Below are positions 10,601 through 21,800 of a DNA stretch of 64,000 bases, piece by piece (the first letter of the stretch is position 1; each line of letters starts with the position of its first letter). This DNA is from Closterium sp. Naga37s-1 (Eukaryota; Streptophyta; Zygnematophyceae; Desmidiales; Closteriaceae): contig CANJKZ010001116.1 of the NCBI GenBank assembly GCA_947471745.1, positions 1,728,501 through 1,792,500 of the forward strand. Direction: 5' to 3'. The notes beneath the pieces are model-generated. The model made no database searches and was not told the origin of the DNA. It saw nothing but the letters and a program-made list of their open reading frames with translations. Made by a program: the position numbers and the translations under genes.

Positions 10601-13600
10601 GTGCTGCACCGCGGCCCGGAGGAGTACTGGCGGGCGATCAGAGCGGCTCAGGCGGCGATCAATGCGGTGAGAAGGGATGGGGCGAATTGCAGTGAGGTGA
10701 TGTGAGTGGGAGTATCAAAGGAACTGGATGAGGGGCTAAACTGGAGATGCGCGCGTGCTGTATGGGGAAAGGAGGAACGCTGGGGTGCGATTAGGGGTGG
10801 CACAGGCGACTGCGATTCTTAGAGTCAACTCTGGAGTCACCTTGTGATGTGGGCAAGGGAGGTGCACTGGTGGGCGTGAGCCTTGTGAGGGATAGCGACC
10901 AAGGGGTTGGCCCAGCAACTGTGAGCGTTTATTTAGAATTCTCAACAAACGCCTTCTGTCTGGCCCAGGAACTGTGGAGGAGGTGCGGCTTCCCATGGGG
11001 GCAGCAAGGGGGGTTTGCGCTGCGACGTGCAGAACGGATGTAATGCATAGAGCGGAATCCAGGCCTTCAACGTATCTATCTTGTCTATCACTCTCTCGGT
11101 GGGCTTGTTCTCTTATCTGCAGGTGGAGGAGGTGCAGTCGCCACTGGGGTCAGCAGGGGGCCCATCAGCGTTTCTCTCAGAAGACCCCAAGCCCTCTGCT
11201 GCGCCTGCTGCCAACCCTTCCTGGTCCCCTGCTGGCGATGGCGACAGGTACGCTACTGTGTATCCCCACCCTGTACACACAAGGTGACTTGGGGCCAAGT
11301 GTAGATAGGTTTGATACCACGCAAGCCTGCCTCTTAGAACACAAACGAAGTGCAAGTCAAGGTGGGCTGCTGCTGTGGGCGCTCACAGAAGCTTGCAATG
11401 CATGACTCAGAATGCTTCCCCACGCGGCTGTGTTCAAACCAATGATTCCATGCATCTTCGCCTTCAATCTCATCACCACCATCCCTCTCACCCCTTCCGT
11501 CCCCCGTTCCCCTCCCGCCCTCCTCCCCCACCCCAGTCTGTCCATAGGACCAGAGGACATAACAGCAGTGGCGTCCCAGTGGACGGGCATCCCCTTACAG
11601 TAGCTGACAGCAGACGAGCAGCGCCAACTGAGTGGGCTCCACCACAGGCCATCCACTGACCTGGTACTTTTTTCCCCGACCCTAACGCCCCCTCTCTTCT
11701 TTCCCCTGCCTCCCTCCATCCCCGTTCCTCCGCCACCCCAGTCTGTCCATAGGACCAGAGGACATAGCAGCGGTGGCGTCCCAGTGGACGGGCATCCCCT
11801 TACAGCAGCTGACAGCAGACGAGCAGCGCCACCTCACTGCTCTCGAGCCAGCGCTGCACTCGCGAGTGGTGGGGCAGCACAAGGCTGTCAGCGCCATTGC
11901 CCGGGCTGTGCGGCGAGCACGGGTGGGGTGAAGGACCCCAAGCGGCCGACGGCGGCCATGCTGTTCTGCGGGCCGACGGGAGTTGGCAAGACAGAGCTCA
12001 GCAAGGCGCTCGCGCAGCACTACTTTGGCTCGGTGAGTGCAGTAGGGGAGAATGTGGGCTGGTGAGTGGGGCTTAAGGACCCCAAGAGGCCCACAGCAGC
12101 GATGCTGTTCTGCGGACCGACCGGAGATGGAAAGACGGAGCTCAGCAAGGCGCTCGCTCAGCACTACTTTGGCTCGGTGAGTGCGTCACTTAGTGGCTGA
12201 TAGGGTGCTGGGGTAGGGGTAGGAAAGATGGGTGTGGGACGGCACAAGGTGCTGCACTCGGGGGGTGGTGGGGCAGCACGAGGTCGTCAGAGCCATTGCC
12301 CAGGGCTGTACGGTGAGTGCAAGGTGACGAGGTGACTTTTGAGTCGAGCCAAAGTCACCTCATTGCCAGGCCTGTGCGGTGAGTGCAAGTGGGGCTGAAA
12401 GGACCCCAAGCGGCCGACGGTTGCCGTGCCGTGCTGTTCTGTGGTCCCACGGGCGTGGGCAAGAGGGAGCTCAGCAAGGCGCTTCCTTCCTCGGCATTAC
12501 TTTTGGTCGGTGAGCCGGCCAGTGACTGGGTGGGTGCTGTGGTAGGGGTAGGGAACATGGAATGATCCGTCTAGACATGACCGAGTACATGGAGCACCAT
12601 GCAGTCAGCAAGCCGGCTAAACACATGGACTCATCTACCCTCCTCTATTCCTCTCCTGTCCCTACTTCCATCATCACCCATCATCATCAGGAGGAAGCAA
12701 TGATCCGGCTAGACATGAGCGAGTACATGGAACGCCATGCGGTCAGCAAGCTCATCGGCGCGCCTCCGGGCTACGTGGGCTTTGGGGAGGGCGGCAAGCT
12801 CACTGAGGCCGTGCGACGCCGGCCGTTCTCGCTGCTGCTGCTGGACGAGATCGAGAAGGCGCACCCCGACGTCTTCAATCTCCTGCTGCAGGTTAGTCTC
12901 GTTGTGCTAGGCTTTCCGGTTTGTTGTTGTTGCGTTGGCCTTTAAAAGCACCGGCTTACTAATTGATAGGAAATGGGGGCCTTATGATGGCTAATATGTC
13001 ACTCTTGTCTATTCCTGTCGCACCCCGGTATCTCTAATCTCCTGTTCCAGATCTTTGAAGACGGCAGGCTGACAGACTCCCAAGGCCGGCACGTGTCATT
13101 CAAGAACACGCTCATCATCATGACCAGCAACGTCGGGTCACAGGCAATTGCGCGTGGTGGCGGCAACAGAGTGGGGTTCCTGCTGCCAGGAGCGGACGAG
13201 GCGGACGGGGGGCGGTACGGGGGGCTCAAGGCGCTGGTTATGGACGAGTTGAAGAGCCACTTCCGCCCCGAGCTGCTCAACCGCATCGATGAAGTCGTGG
13301 TGTCCCGATCGCTTGAAAAGGACCAGGTGAGAGGCAGGGGAGGGCTGGGGGCTGGGAGGGCAACAAGTTGGGTGGGGGCTCAAGGCATTGGTGATGAACG
13401 AGTTGAAGAGGCACTTCCGCCCCGAGCTGCTCAACCGCATCGATGAAGTCGTGGTGTTCCGATCTCTGGAGTAGAGCAGTGGGGAGTGAGAAGATTTGAA
13501 CAAGAATGAATGAACAATGAAATGAAGTGAGTACAAATATGAAACCCTAATTGGTTGTAACCCCTATGGGATACCCCACTATAACCTACACAACAGCATA

Positions 13601-16600
13601 AGCTACAATTGTCTGACACACCCCCATAGGCAAAGTGGGGGAGAACAAGGGGTCACAAGACCAGTCAAGCAAAGCAAAGTAAAGCAAGCTCAGGGTGGAT
13701 CACAAAGTCACCACACAGTCCGAGCACAGGGTCAAGCCCACATGGTCAGTTCACATGCAAGAACACACACATATATATAAAGCTAGACAAGCAAGAGCAG
13801 GTATATATATATGTGAGAGTACAAGCAAGATCAAGAAGAGAGCAAGTGAGGCAAAACGGGCACAAGACCCAGCTGAGTGCAGAAGCGCTGATGATCACAA
13901 GGCGGAAGTGCCTTAGTGAAGACATCAGCAGTGTTGGCTTCAGAGACCACGTACGCAAGCCGCAACTGTCCACGTTGCTGTAGCTCACGAGCAAGGAAGT
14001 AGCAAAGAGCAATGTGCTTTGTTCTGTGCACCAGTCGCTGCTCTCGACACAAGGCCAGCATGGCCTTGTTGTCTACGTACAGGACTGGAGGAGAACGAGG
14101 CGGCTCTCCAAGGTTGGTCAGCAGGTAGGTGAGCCAGCGAAGCTCCTGTGCAGCCATGGCCCCGGCGTAGATCTCAGCCTCACAACTCGAGCCAAGAATA
14201 GAAGACGAGCGAGGAGCCCGCCACGAAACAGAGCCGGAACCAAGGCTGAGGTGTAACCCTGTGACGACCGCTGCGTAGCCTGGTCGTCAGCCCAAGAAGC
14301 GTCCGCGTGCCCAGTGAGGACCACTGGACTCCGCCCTCCAAGCACTAGCCCCATGCCCGACGTACTGCACAAGTAGCGCAACACCCTCTTCGCTGCAGTC
14401 ATATGCTCTGGTCTGTGTCTCCCAGGAGCAACATAGCGTGCAAGAATGCTAAGAGGGTATGCAAGGTCAGGTCGTGTGCAGGTCATCAGATACATGAGGC
14501 AGCCAACAAGCTCTGGGTACGGGCCACTCGACTCTACGGACTCATCCGAAGGCAGAGCTGAGAGCGAGTGACGAGTAGACAGAGGAGTGGCCTGAGACGA
14601 GGAGTAAGTGAAGCCGAAGCGTTGAAGGATCTGCTGCACCATGTGTGACTGAGTCAGGGTAATGGTGCGGCGTGCTCTGTCCCGGGTGATCTGCAAGCCA
14701 AGGTAGCTGCGCAGTTCACCCAGGTCTGTGCACATGTGTCTCTTCTGCAGCTCGGACTTCACGTAGGCGAGTCCAGCAGTGTCAGCTGTGGCAAAGACCA
14801 AGTCGTCGACGTACACGAGGATGTAGAACGGTGGCAGAGAGGTGTCGGTGCGTAGAAATAGCGACGGGTTGGCAGTAGAAGGAGCAAACTCAAGAGCCGC
14901 AATTGTAGTCCTCAGTGTGTCGTGCCACTCACGTGGCGCCTGGCGGAGACTGTAGACTGGACGCCGGAGACTCCATTGGGTACCAGAAGGGAAAGACCCA
15001 GTGAAGCCAGGTGGGCGACGCAGCCAGATCTCCTCGTGCAGGCTGCCCTGCAAGAAAGCTGTGCTGAAGTCAAGAGAGTGCAGCTCGTAGTCACGGTGAG
15101 CAGCAACGTGCAGCAGTACCCGAAGAGTGGTCATCTTCGGGGTGGGGGAGAAAGTCTGAAAGTAGTCAACTCCCTGCCGCTGACTGAAGCCACGAGCCAC
15201 GTCACGCGCCTTGAAGACAGGCGGAGAACCCGGCGGCCGCTTCACCCTGAAGTTCCACATGCCACTGACGATGTTCGCCCCAGGAGGGGGGACAGCGTCA
15301 ACGTAGGTGCCTGTGGACTTCCAGGAAGCCATCTCTGCATCCATAGCTGCCTGCCACTGAGAGGAGTAGGGACCCTCTATCGCCTCCGCGTAAGAGCGCG
15401 GAGTCGGGATGTCAAATGCATCCGGGTCTCCCTCAGGGGTAAGCAGTACGGACACGAGATGAGGTGAGGCAGCTGCCAGACACTGGAACTCCTCCTGCCT
15501 GTCCTCAAGGACGTCCGTGCCAAGGGCACACTCACCCCCGACGGACGGAGCACAGACAGACTCAGACTTAGCGACAAGACTAGCAGCGTAGTCTAAGCGA
15601 CAGCGAGCAGCAAAGTCGACGAGCTTAGTAACGAGAGCAGACGCAGCAGTAGACTCGAAAGAAAGGTCAGTGACAACAGTAGCAAGGAGATGCGTGACAG
15701 TAGGACTGGCAGCACGAAGAGAGTCCGACTCCGGGTCGGCAAGAGCAGGAAGAGAGGACTCAGGAGGAGAAGGCAAAGGGGCACGCAGTGGAGCAGTGGA
15801 CGGACGCAGAGACATCCGGTGGGTGCCAGGGACAGGAGGAGGATGCTGACGCGAACCGTGACCACTAGTGCGAGCAGCACGGACAGGCGACGCAGGGCGA
15901 GACGCAGGCTCACGACGCTCAGCCAGACCTCCAGTAGGACCAGTGTAGGGAGAAGGAGCAGGCAAAGGGGAGGTAGGCTGCAACTGTAGCTGGGACGAGA
16001 CAGGCTCTGGACACTCTAAGGGAGGAGGAGGACCAGTAGAAGGTGGAAGACCAAGAACCTGCTGCAGGAGTGGAACGAAGTACGGTCGAGGCCGCGCGGC
16101 GACGCTAGAAGCAGCAGGGACAACACCAGAACCCTCAGCAGGAGCACCCGCTCCAGCAGCACCACCAGTAGCTCCAGAACCTCCAGCAGCACCAGGAGCA
16201 CCCCCAGTAGGACTGCCAGCGGTAGTCTCAGCGCCAGCACCCTCAGCAGCACCAACTCCAGTGCACCCAGGACGAGCATCTCCGGGACCCGCGACCGCAG
16301 CACCCTCAGCAGCCGAAGGACCTCCAGCACCAGCAGCACGCCTCCAGCGCCGGGCAAACCACTCACGCAGCTCCCGTGGAGAAAGTGGCTCCCGGCGAGA
16401 CGAAGCACTCGGAGAACCTCCAGGCGGAGTACCTCCAGGCTCAGCACCCCCAGGCGTAGCACCCCTAGGCTCAGCACCCCCAGGCGTAGCACCCCTAGGC
16501 TCAGCACCCCCAGACGTAGCACCCCTAGGCTCAGCACCCCCAGGCTCAGCACCCCTAGGCTCAGCACCCCCAGGCTCAGCACCCCCAGGCTCAGCACCCC

Positions 16601-19600
16601 TAGGCTCAGCACCCCCAGGCTCAGCACCCCTAGGCTCAGTACCCCCAGACGTAGCACCCCCAGGCCCAGCACCCCTAGGCTCCGCACCCCCAGGTACAGC
16701 ACCCCCAGCCTCAGCACCCTCAGCAGCACCAGAGTCACCAATGACCTCGACAGGCTCGACTGCGTCTACCTGGGACACACCTGAAGGGGCAGGACCCTGA
16801 GGGGGGAGGGGGTCTACCTGGGGGGGACCTGGTACCAGGAAGAGTGGGGGTGGGGGGAGGGACGGAGTGCGGTAGGGGAAGAGGCGGTAGTAGGGGACCG
16901 ACTCGTCAAACGTGATGTCCTGGGAGGATAGAACACGGCGAGAGGTGGGGTGGTAAAACTGCCACCCAGGCGCGTCAGGGGGGAACCCCAGGAAGACGCA
17001 AGGAGCAGCACGAGGGGATAGTTTGTCCGCAGACAGGTCGCGGACAAACGCCCGAGATCCCCAGACCCGGAACGCCGACGCATCGCCAACCTTCCCCGTC
17101 CACAGCAAGGCTGGGGAGGTCTCCGGCCTGATCTGATGCGCCGCGTACCTCACCGCAAACGGCCACAGAAAATGGGGGGCAGCCGCATGCATCATAGACG
17201 TACGAGCGACGTCCATGACCATGCCAATGCGGCGCTCAGCAATCCCATTTTGCTGCGGTGAGTCCGGAAGCGTGAAGGTCTGACGGATGCTCCGTGCACG
17301 ACAGTAGGCATGCAGAAGACCAGAGGAGAACTCTCCGCCTCTGTCCGAGTGCAGACGCAGAACAGGAAAGTCCGAGCCGAAGCTCTGCCTGAGCTGGAGA
17401 CGAGTTGCGCGGATCCAGTCGATCAGCACCTCAGTGACATCACCCTTGCTGCGCAAGGGGAAGACTGTGGTGTAACGCGAGTAGTGGTCAACAACGAGCA
17501 GGAAGTAGCGCTCGTGACCCTGTCCACGGACGCGGGCGGGGCCCCACACGTCCATGTGAAGTGTCTGCAACGGGGCCTCTGTCGGAGGAAACTGGGAGGA
17601 GTGAGGGGCAGCACGCAGGCGCCCCTCGACACAGGGGACACAGGCAGGGCCAGGGCCCTGAGGAAGGGGAGGGAGGGACCGGGGGAGACCGGACACAAGA
17701 AGACGGGAGGCCATACCTCTGAGCCGAAGCAGAGAGGGGTGGCCAAGGCGGTGGTGCCAGAGGAGAGTCTCGTGAGACAGGAGACGACACGAACAGGGGG
17801 CAGACTCAGGACCAGACCTGGACGCCGCAGCAAACACCTGACTCGACGTAACTACCCTACCAGACTCATCAACTGGAGGAGACGCAGTGGTCAGAGTGTA
17901 CAGGCTCGACCCCGGCTGACGGGTGAACGTAGCCAGGTGTCGGCCTGTGCCAGCCTCTGTACAGTGGGTCACTCTCTAACGTGCAGGAGTGAACTGGTGG
18001 ACCCCCGCATCCTGTAGGTCAGCACCACTCACCAGGTTCGTAGAGAACGAGGGGAGGTAGAGACCAGACAGGGTGCCAGAGAGAGCCGCCGGACACGGGA
18101 GGACTGTGGAGAAGCGAGACAGGACAGGACCCCCAGAGGGGTCAGCCAGAGACACTGCAACCGGTCGACTCAGCGGTGTGAGTGTGGTGCGGTCCCCAAA
18201 GAAGAAGCGAGACGCCCCAGAGTCAAGGGTGAAGGTGAGGGAGGCCGAAGCCGACGCAGTACCTGAGAGCGCAGACACACCAGTACCTGAGGACGCAGAC
18301 ACACGAGCACCTAGAGCAGCAGCGTCGCAAGCACCTAGGGCAGCAGCCTCACCAGGACCTAGAGCAGCAGTCTCAATGCCCGGATCGGGCGGGAAACACC
18401 GGTAACAGTCACCCTCATCACTAATAGACACAGCATACATGGCAGAGAGAATAGCATCAAAGTCAAGATCATAGATGGCAACACCTGCCCTAGACAGCTC
18501 GCCCCAGCGAGGGATCTCGGAGGCCTCTGGGAACTGGTGACGCCACGCGTCCGTCAGGCGGCCAAAGCAGCGCTGGGTGGGGTGGGCACCCCCACACTGC
18601 TCACCCGCACGGTCGCCAGTGCGCAAAACGTAGGAGCACGGACCAAAACCCCACCCCGCTGACGCGCAGTGTACCACTCACGAAGCTGCTGAGGGGACAG
18701 GGTGTCACGACCACGCTGCTGCTGCTGGCGCGAGCCACCACCGGAGCCACTCCTCTGCGAAGACCCGCGACCAGCACCACCGCCACCCCCGCCGCCTCCA
18801 ACGCCTCCGCCGCCTCCGCTACTGCCGCCGCCTCCGCCTCCGCCGCCGCCTCCACCTCCGCCACCTCCGCCACCTCCGCTCCCACCGCCACCGCCGCCGC
18901 CACCTCCACCTCCACTGCCGCCACCGACCCCTCCACCCCCACCTCCACTCCCACCGCCACCCCCACTCCCCCAACTGCCGCCACCTCCACCTCCACCGCC
19001 CCCGCTCGCTCCTCCAGCGCCCTTGCCCCCCTTGCCCTTGCCAGAGCGGCGTCTCCCGCTAGGGGCAGACGCCGCACCGACCGACTCAAGAACAAGTAGG
19101 TCGGCCGCAGCAGCAGAGGCAACAGAGGGCAGAAGGGGGGAGGGGGAACACCCCTCAAAGATGGGAGTGCGCGGGTCACCACGAGAGGCCCCTACAGCGA
19201 CTATGCTCTTCTCGGCCGCTAGGAGGGACTTCTCGAGGAGGTCAACAGTGAGAGTGGTGGGACAGACAGAGAGAAAGTGGTCCCTGACTACGCGAAGGGA
19301 GTCAGGAAGACGAGTGACTATGTAGTAATGAGTGATGTACATGGGGGGGGGGTTCTTGGCGCAGAAGTCAGGAGGGAGTGCAGCTCGGTAGCGAGTGTCA
19401 CTAGTGCAGAGGTGCGTAATGAGGTCAGCGACTGTGGGAAAGGCAGCAAGGTCAGGAAAGAGGTACGGTAGCATGAGACGGCTCAGTGCAGCAGTGGCAG
19501 GGGAGGAGTAGCGCGCAACTACAGCGTCGTACAAGGTCTGAGCACTCTTGTACTGACTTTAGTGCGCACGCTCGGAGGTAGGGAGGTGGCGACGCACAGC

Positions 19601-21800
19601 AAGACGTGCAGCAGCGTCGCGCGTGGCCCACTGGGAGCGAACAGTGGCGTCGGCATCAGCAGCAGGGGCAGTGGAGGCGCCAGAGGTGAGGTCAAAGAGA
19701 GAGAGGCCGTCTGCCCTATCGCACTGTAAGAACAGCTGCAGGTCATCTATCCAGACCTCAAAGTCAACGGCCCGACCCTCACCGTCAAAGACGAGAACAC
19801 TAGGGGTGGCCATGACCCTAGACGACTAGCAGCGCAAACAGTAGGGTGAGGGCAGTGCAGTGAAAAGGCGCTGTGCTCACCAGACAGGGCAGGTCGGGCG
19901 GCCAGGAAGGAGGGCGGCGCGGCGGCTCGGCGGCTCAGCTGCTGGGCGGCTCGGCTGCTGGGCGGCTCGGCTGCTGGGCGGCTCGGTTGCTGGGCGGCTC
20001 GGCTGCAGGGCGGCTCGGCTGCTGGGCGGCTCGGCTGCTCTGCTGTCGGGCGGCTCGGCTGGTGGGCGGCCGGGCGGCTCGGCTGCAGCGCGGCTCGGCG
20101 GCGGGGCGGCTCGGCTGCTCTGCTGCTGGGCGGCTCGGCTGCGCTGCTGCTGGGTGGCTCGGCCGCTGTAGAGGAGTGGCAGCGGGGCCGCGAGATAGGG
20201 CGGCAGGGCCGCTGCAGAGAAGCGGCGGGGCCGTTGGGTAGGGCGGCGGGGCCGCGAGATAGGGCAGCGAGGCCGCGTGGTAGAGTGGCGGGGCCGCGCG
20301 ATGGGGCAGCGGGGCCGTGAGGAAGGGCGGCGGGGCCGCTAGGTAGGGCGGCGGGGCCGCGCGATGGGGCGGCGGGGCCGCGAGGAAGGGCGGCGGGGCC
20401 GCTAGGTAGGGCGGCGGGGCCGCGCGATGGGGCGGCGGGGCCGCGAGGAAGGGCGGCGGGGCCGCTAGGTAGGGCGGCGGGGCCGCGCGATGGGGCGGCG
20501 GGGCCGCGATGGGGCGGCGGGGCCGCTAGGTAGGGCGGCGGGGCCGCGCGATAGGGCGGCGAGGCCGCGAGGTAGGGCGGCGGGGCCGCTAGGTAGGGCG
20601 GCGGGGCCGCGCGATGGGGCGGCGGGGCCGCGATGGGGCGGCGGGGCCGCGAGGTAGGGCGGCGGGGCCGCTAGGTAGGGCGGCGGGGCCGCTAGGAGAG
20701 AGGCGGCGGGGCCGCGAAGACGGGCGGCGGGGCCGCTGAGACGGGTGGCGGGGCCGCAGTGAAGGGCCGCTAGGGCGGCTCGACGAAGTGAGGGCCCGGA
20801 GCGCGACTCGGGCTGAGCGCGCTTCGGGCAGGAAAAAAAAAACCGATGTGGTGGGCCCTAAGCACAGTTCCCAAGGGGAAACCTGCTCGATACCATGAGA
20901 AGATTTGAACAAGAATGAATGAACTATGAAATGAAGTGAGTACAAATATGAAACCCTAATTGGTTGTACCCCCTATGGGATACCCCACTATAGCCTACAC
21001 AACAGCATAAGCTACAATTGTCTGACAGGGAGAGGCACGGGGGAAGGGGGAATATGGGAAGGAAACAGGGTGGGCTTCCTGCTGCCGGTACGCGGGGCTC
21101 AATGCTCTCTTCTCCGAAGCCCTTATCCAGCGCATCTGTGACGAGGAATACGACCGCTCCTACGGGGCGACCTTGCCCCCCCTCCCCCTCCCTTTCCCTG
21201 GCCGCTGGATGAACTGCCACGCTCCTTTCTCATTCTCCCCAATCCTCCCCTCCCCCCTCCAAACCCCCTTGCTCCTTCCTCCAGGTACAAGCGATTGTGG
21301 ACATGATAAAGGAAACCTCTATCCATCTCTCAGAGAGTCTGCCTGGAGGTCTCAGAAGCACTCACCCAGCGCATGTTTGACGACCGCTGCGTGTAAAGCC
21401 GCTCGCTCCCCCCTTACCCTTCTCCCTTCCATCATCCCCCCTTGGTCCCCTCCAGGTACGAGCGATTGTGGACATGATGATTAAGGAGACGTCCATCCGT
21501 CTCTCAGAGAAAAACATCCGCCTGGAGGTCTCCGAGGCGCTCATTCAGCGCATCTGCGACGAGGGCTACGACCGCTCCTACGGCGCCCGGCCGCTGCGCC
21601 GCGCCGTCACGCGATTGGTGGAGGATCCGATCAGCGAGGCGGTGCTGTCGGCCAATAGTGGCGGAGGGCTGGTGGCGGGAGGGAGCGTATCGGTGGTGGG
21701 GGGAGCGTTTGAGGAGGGTGATACAGCTCTGGCTGATATCGGGCCCGATGGAGAGCCGTTTGTGATGCGGATTCCCAAGACTGAGTTGCTGAGAGTCTAG
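7645..21800 (+). CDS. CLPD: ClpD/ERD1-type chloroplast Hsp100 chaperone, interrupted in an intron by a Copia element
   Basis: Exons: 7645-8324, 8573-8772, 9189-9418, 9536-9790, 10161-10544, 11123-11247, 11742-12032, 12691-12891, 13051-13326, 21456-21800, giving about 995 aa (known ClpD about 945). The N-terminus is a Ser/Thr-rich transit peptide, followed by a Clp N-domain with the ClpD-like [16 protein letters not shown]. The D1 AAA module has Walker A GEPGVGKT (about residue 343) and Walker [10 protein letters not shown]2 has [22 protein letters not shown], the pore/sensor region and TSNVGS. Expected role: ATP-driven unfolding of stromal proteins for ClpP. The D2 Walker A exon (11742-12032) is one base short of an open frame near 11926; two other copies follow at 12068 and 12380, so which one is used is unclear. 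Almost every exon has a decayed neighbour copy. The last intron holds a 7.5-kb retrotransposon. Confidence 0.88.
8938..9003 (+). pseudogene. decayed copy of CLPD exon 3 start
   Basis: Repeats the region around AAGAGCGCGCTCGAGGAG (real copy 9189 onward) as a diverged version, placed about 250 bp upstream in the same intron. A stop codon appears at its end. Confidence 0.75.
9048..9115 (+). repeat. 11-bp minisatellite in CLPD intron 2
   Basis: About six tandem units of GCTTGCTCTCC, pyrimidine-rich, just ahead of the exon 3 acceptor. Confidence 0.85.
9978..10108 (+). pseudogene. truncated upstream copy of CLPD exon 5 with its own splice acceptor
   Basis: 131 bp nearly identical to 10161-10291 ([20 protein letters not shown]). 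It includes the CAG acceptor but runs into a pyrimidine tract with no donor at the matching point. If used, its frame would continue into the intron. Confidence 0.85.
10590..10820 (+). pseudogene. two downstream copies of the CLPD exon 5 end
   Basis: 10590-10668 repeats the last 75 bp of exon 5, including its GT donor (GCGATCAATGCG then GTGAGA). 10748-10820 is a more decayed third copy ending at a weak AGAGTCAACTCT palindrome. Confidence 0.75.
10973..11025 (+). pseudogene. decayed copy of CLPD exon 6 start
   Basis: Starts TGGAGGAGGTGCGGCTTCCC and matches the start of exon 6 at 11123, about 150 bp upstream of it. Confidence 0.65.
11537..11632 (+). pseudogene. upstream copy of CLPD exon 7 start
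   Basis: Near-identical to 11742-11835 and carries the same CCCCAG acceptor. The CAG after the IPL codons is TAG here, so inclusion would terminate translation. Confidence 0.82.
12068..12176 (+). pseudogene. second copy of the CLPD D2 Walker A exon
   Basis: Encodes [23 protein letters not shown] through QHYFGS, then a GT donor. The frame is open. The P-loop reads GPTGDGKT instead of GPTGVGKT, which still fits GxxxxGKT. It could be a functional alternative exon or a drifting copy. Confidence 0.7.
12255..12510 (+). pseudogene. third, broken copy of the CLPD D2 Walker A exon
   Basis: 12262-12318 repeats the [11 protein letters not shown] segment and 12385-12510 repeats the P-loop segment, with frame errors and KRE in place of KTE. 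A palindromic linker lies between the two parts at 12329-12361. Confidence 0.75.
12329..12361. repeat. palindromic linker of the TTTTGAG type in CLPD
   Basis: 11-bp arms GAGGTGACTTT and AAAGTCACCTC around TGAGTCGAGCC. The sequence ending GGTGAGTGCAAG is present on both sides (12311-12322 and 12377-12389). Confidence 0.82.
12559..12620 (+). pseudogene. upstream copy of CLPD exon 8 start
   Basis: ATGATCCGTCTAGACATGAC and following bases repeat 12697 onward (MIRLDMxEYMExHAVSK) and diverge after the lysine codon. Confidence 0.75.
13373..13474 (+). pseudogene. downstream copy of CLPD exon 9 end
   Basis: Repeats 13226-13318 ([20 protein letters not shown]) with a few differences and ends in TAG. 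It lies about 10 bp before the Copia insertion. Confidence 0.8.
13487..13618 (-). repeat. Copia 3' LTR
   Basis: 132 bp, begins TGAGAAGATTTG and ends TGTCTGACA on the plus strand. A short G-rich tract (TATGGGGGTG on the minus strand) precedes it, a likely polypurine tract. Confidence 0.93.
16430..16740 (-). repeat. Pro-Gly-Ala-Glu coding minisatellite in Copia pol
   Basis: Tandem 15-bp and 30-bp units (CAGCACCCCCAGGCT, CAGCACCCCTAGGCT) coding [10 protein letters not shown] repeats in the spacer between integrase and reverse transcriptase. This spacer is known to tolerate length change in Copia elements. Confidence 0.85.
18770..19020 (-). repeat. glycine-codon tract in Copia gag
   Basis: Long run of GGC/GGT/GGA codons on the minus strand (plus-strand CCGCCGCCTCC type), giving nearly pure glycine between the gag core and the C-terminal part. 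Confidence 0.85.
19900..20770 (-). repeat. GC-rich minisatellites in the Copia leader
   Basis: Two arrays. 19920-20165 is built of GGCGGCTCGGCTGCTG units. 20190-20770 is built of a GGCGGGGCCGC module alternating with GCGATGGG, GAGGAAGG and TAGGTAGG spacers. Together about 850 bp of repeat between the primer-binding site and gag, unusually long for a Copia leader. Confidence 0.85.
20896..21027 (-). repeat. Copia 5' LTR
   Basis: 132 bp and 97.7% identical to the other LTR. Its outer flank is GGGAG, matching the other side of the element. Confidence 0.93.
21049..21392 (+). pseudogene. fused and decayed copies of CLPD exons after the Copia element
   Basis: 21055-21090 repeats the GFLLPG part of exon 9 and is joined without an intron to 21105-21170, a copy of the [17 protein letters not shown] part of the last exon. 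21286-21392 repeats the start of the last exon (acceptor plus [11 protein letters not shown]) with frame damage. The real exon starts at 21456. Confidence 0.75.

Larger units (their letters stand above)
13487..21027 (-). mobile_element. Ty1/Copia LTR retrotransposon, minus orientation, broken
   Basis: Bounded by 132-bp direct repeats and a 5-bp target duplication GGGAG (13482-13486 and 21028-21032). Read on the minus strand, the element runs from 21027 to 13487. Inside the 5' LTR comes a primer-binding site TGGTATCGAGCAGG, complementary in type to initiator-Met tRNA as in plant Copia. Then come a long GC-rich leader, a gag region with a glycine-rich stretch (about 18.6-19.8 kb), and a pol region (about 13.9-18 kb) in Copia order: GAG-pre-integrase, integrase core, a Gly/Ala/Pro/Glu-rich spacer, reverse transcriptase, RNase H. 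The coding region is interrupted in about four places, so I judge it inactive. The LTRs differ at 3 of 132 sites (about 2.3%), implying a fairly recent insertion, on the order of one to two million years under usual plant rates. Confidence 0.92.

Noticed and set aside
10821-10832. AGAGTCAACTCT as a full member of the palindrome family
   Set aside because: Short and imperfect. It lies beside a decayed exon copy, so it may be a remnant, but alone it does not meet the arm pattern.
15690-19500. Several plus-strand open frames of 60-235 codons
   Set aside because: Antisense shadows of the GC-rich Copia coding region, which lies on the minus strand.
19860-20171. Arg/Gly/Leu-repeat frames in the GC-rich 19.9-20.8 kb segment
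   Set aside because: Products of the minisatellite in the retrotransposon leader, upstream of gag.
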